Below are positions 6,012 through 6,147 of a stretch of 6,147 nucleotides of DNA, in pieces. The DNA comes from CAWUIO01 sp963922455. GTDB lineage: Bacteria; Bacteroidota; Bacteroidia; Cytophagales; Microscillaceae. Where the stretch lies: assembly GCA_963922455.1 (NCBI GenBank), contig CAWUIO010000200.1, forward strand, positions 1 to 6,147. Reading direction: 5' to 3'. How positions within the stretch are numbered: position 1 is the first letter of the stretch; each line of letters opens with the position of its first letter. The position numbers were made by a program, and so were the translations under genes. Under the pieces are notes generated by a model that was not told where the DNA came from, made no database searches, and saw nothing but the letters and a program-made list of their open reading frames with translations.

Positions 6012-6060
6012 AAAACGAGGAGAATGGAAACTTTGGAAGCCATCTCTTCGTTTTATTTTG
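6012..6060 (+). terminator. Intrinsic terminator of the gld operon
   Basis: AAAACGA (6012-6018) pairs with TCGTTTT (6048-6054) and the stem continues through a G-T pair and GAGA (6020-6023) with TCTC (6043-6046). After bulged A6024, TGG (6025-6027) pairs with CCA (6040-6042). The loop is 12 bases. TTTTATTTT (6051-6059) supplies the T-rich tail. It starts 32 bases after the DUF4340 stop codon, so it closes the four-gene operon. The A-rich left arm means it could also stop transcription from the right. Confidence 0.75.
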
Positions 6061-6147
6061 TCTAAGCCCAACATATTAGCGCAACATTATCGATTGGCTA
6101 CCTATGACATTATCTGCAATGCGCTGATAATAAGCTACTTACTTTCA
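6061..6147. other. Non-coding right edge with short repeats
   Basis: No gene is visible in these last 87 bases. ACATTATC occurs twice in the same direction (6084-6091 and 6107-6114). AGCGCA (6078-6083) has an inverted copy TGCGCT (6120-6125), and ATTATC (6109-6114) has the inverted copy GATAAT (6126-6131). This could be the start of a control region or structured element that continues past the window, but the repeats are short. Confidence 0.25.

Overview
The window reads as chromosomal DNA of a Bacteroidota bacterium. The main evidence is a four-gene operon (1803-5979) whose first three products match the gliding-associated ABC transporter GldA-GldF-GldG. Two other signs agree: most genes lack a Shine-Dalgarno sequence, and the left edge carries a structured RNA element resembling one I remember as repeated in Bacteroidota genomes. 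A Saprospiria/Lewinella-like source is my guess from the fourth operon gene (DUF4340) and the moderate GC content. It cannot be proven from this window.

Layout. 1-150: GC-rich, strongly structured, probably a non-coding RNA gene, possibly cut by the window edge. 151-327: AT-rich leader with a well-formed hairpin at 274-310. 328-957 (+): a Uma2-like PD-(D/E)XK nuclease-fold protein. 961-1020: a dyad with an A-tract on one side and a T-tract on the other, placed between convergent genes as a two-way terminator. 1071-1352 (-): a small single-pass membrane protein of unknown function. 1353-1802: a 450-base non-coding divergent control region holding two short palindromes. 1803-5979 (+): ATPase (gldA), six-helix permease (gldF), auxiliary membrane-anchored subunit (gldG) and a DUF4340 membrane-anchored protein. 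6012-6060: a strong hairpin plus T-rich tract ending the operon. 6061-6147: no gene visible.

How the genes work together. GldA supplies ATP hydrolysis and GldF the membrane channel. GldG and the DUF4340 protein are both anchored at the inner membrane with large domains expected in the periplasm, so they probably form an extracytoplasmic part of the same complex. In Flavobacterium johnsoniae, gldA lies apart from gldFG and there is no DUF4340 partner. Here all four are consecutive, with gaps of 35, 3 and 44 bases. The presence of these genes does not by itself show that the organism glides.

I found no CRISPR array, insertion sequence, tRNA or rRNA. The least explained parts are the structured RNA at the left edge, the hairpin before the Uma2-like gene, and an inverted repeat that would bury the start codon of the DUF4340 gene. 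None of these amounts to a demonstrated new system.
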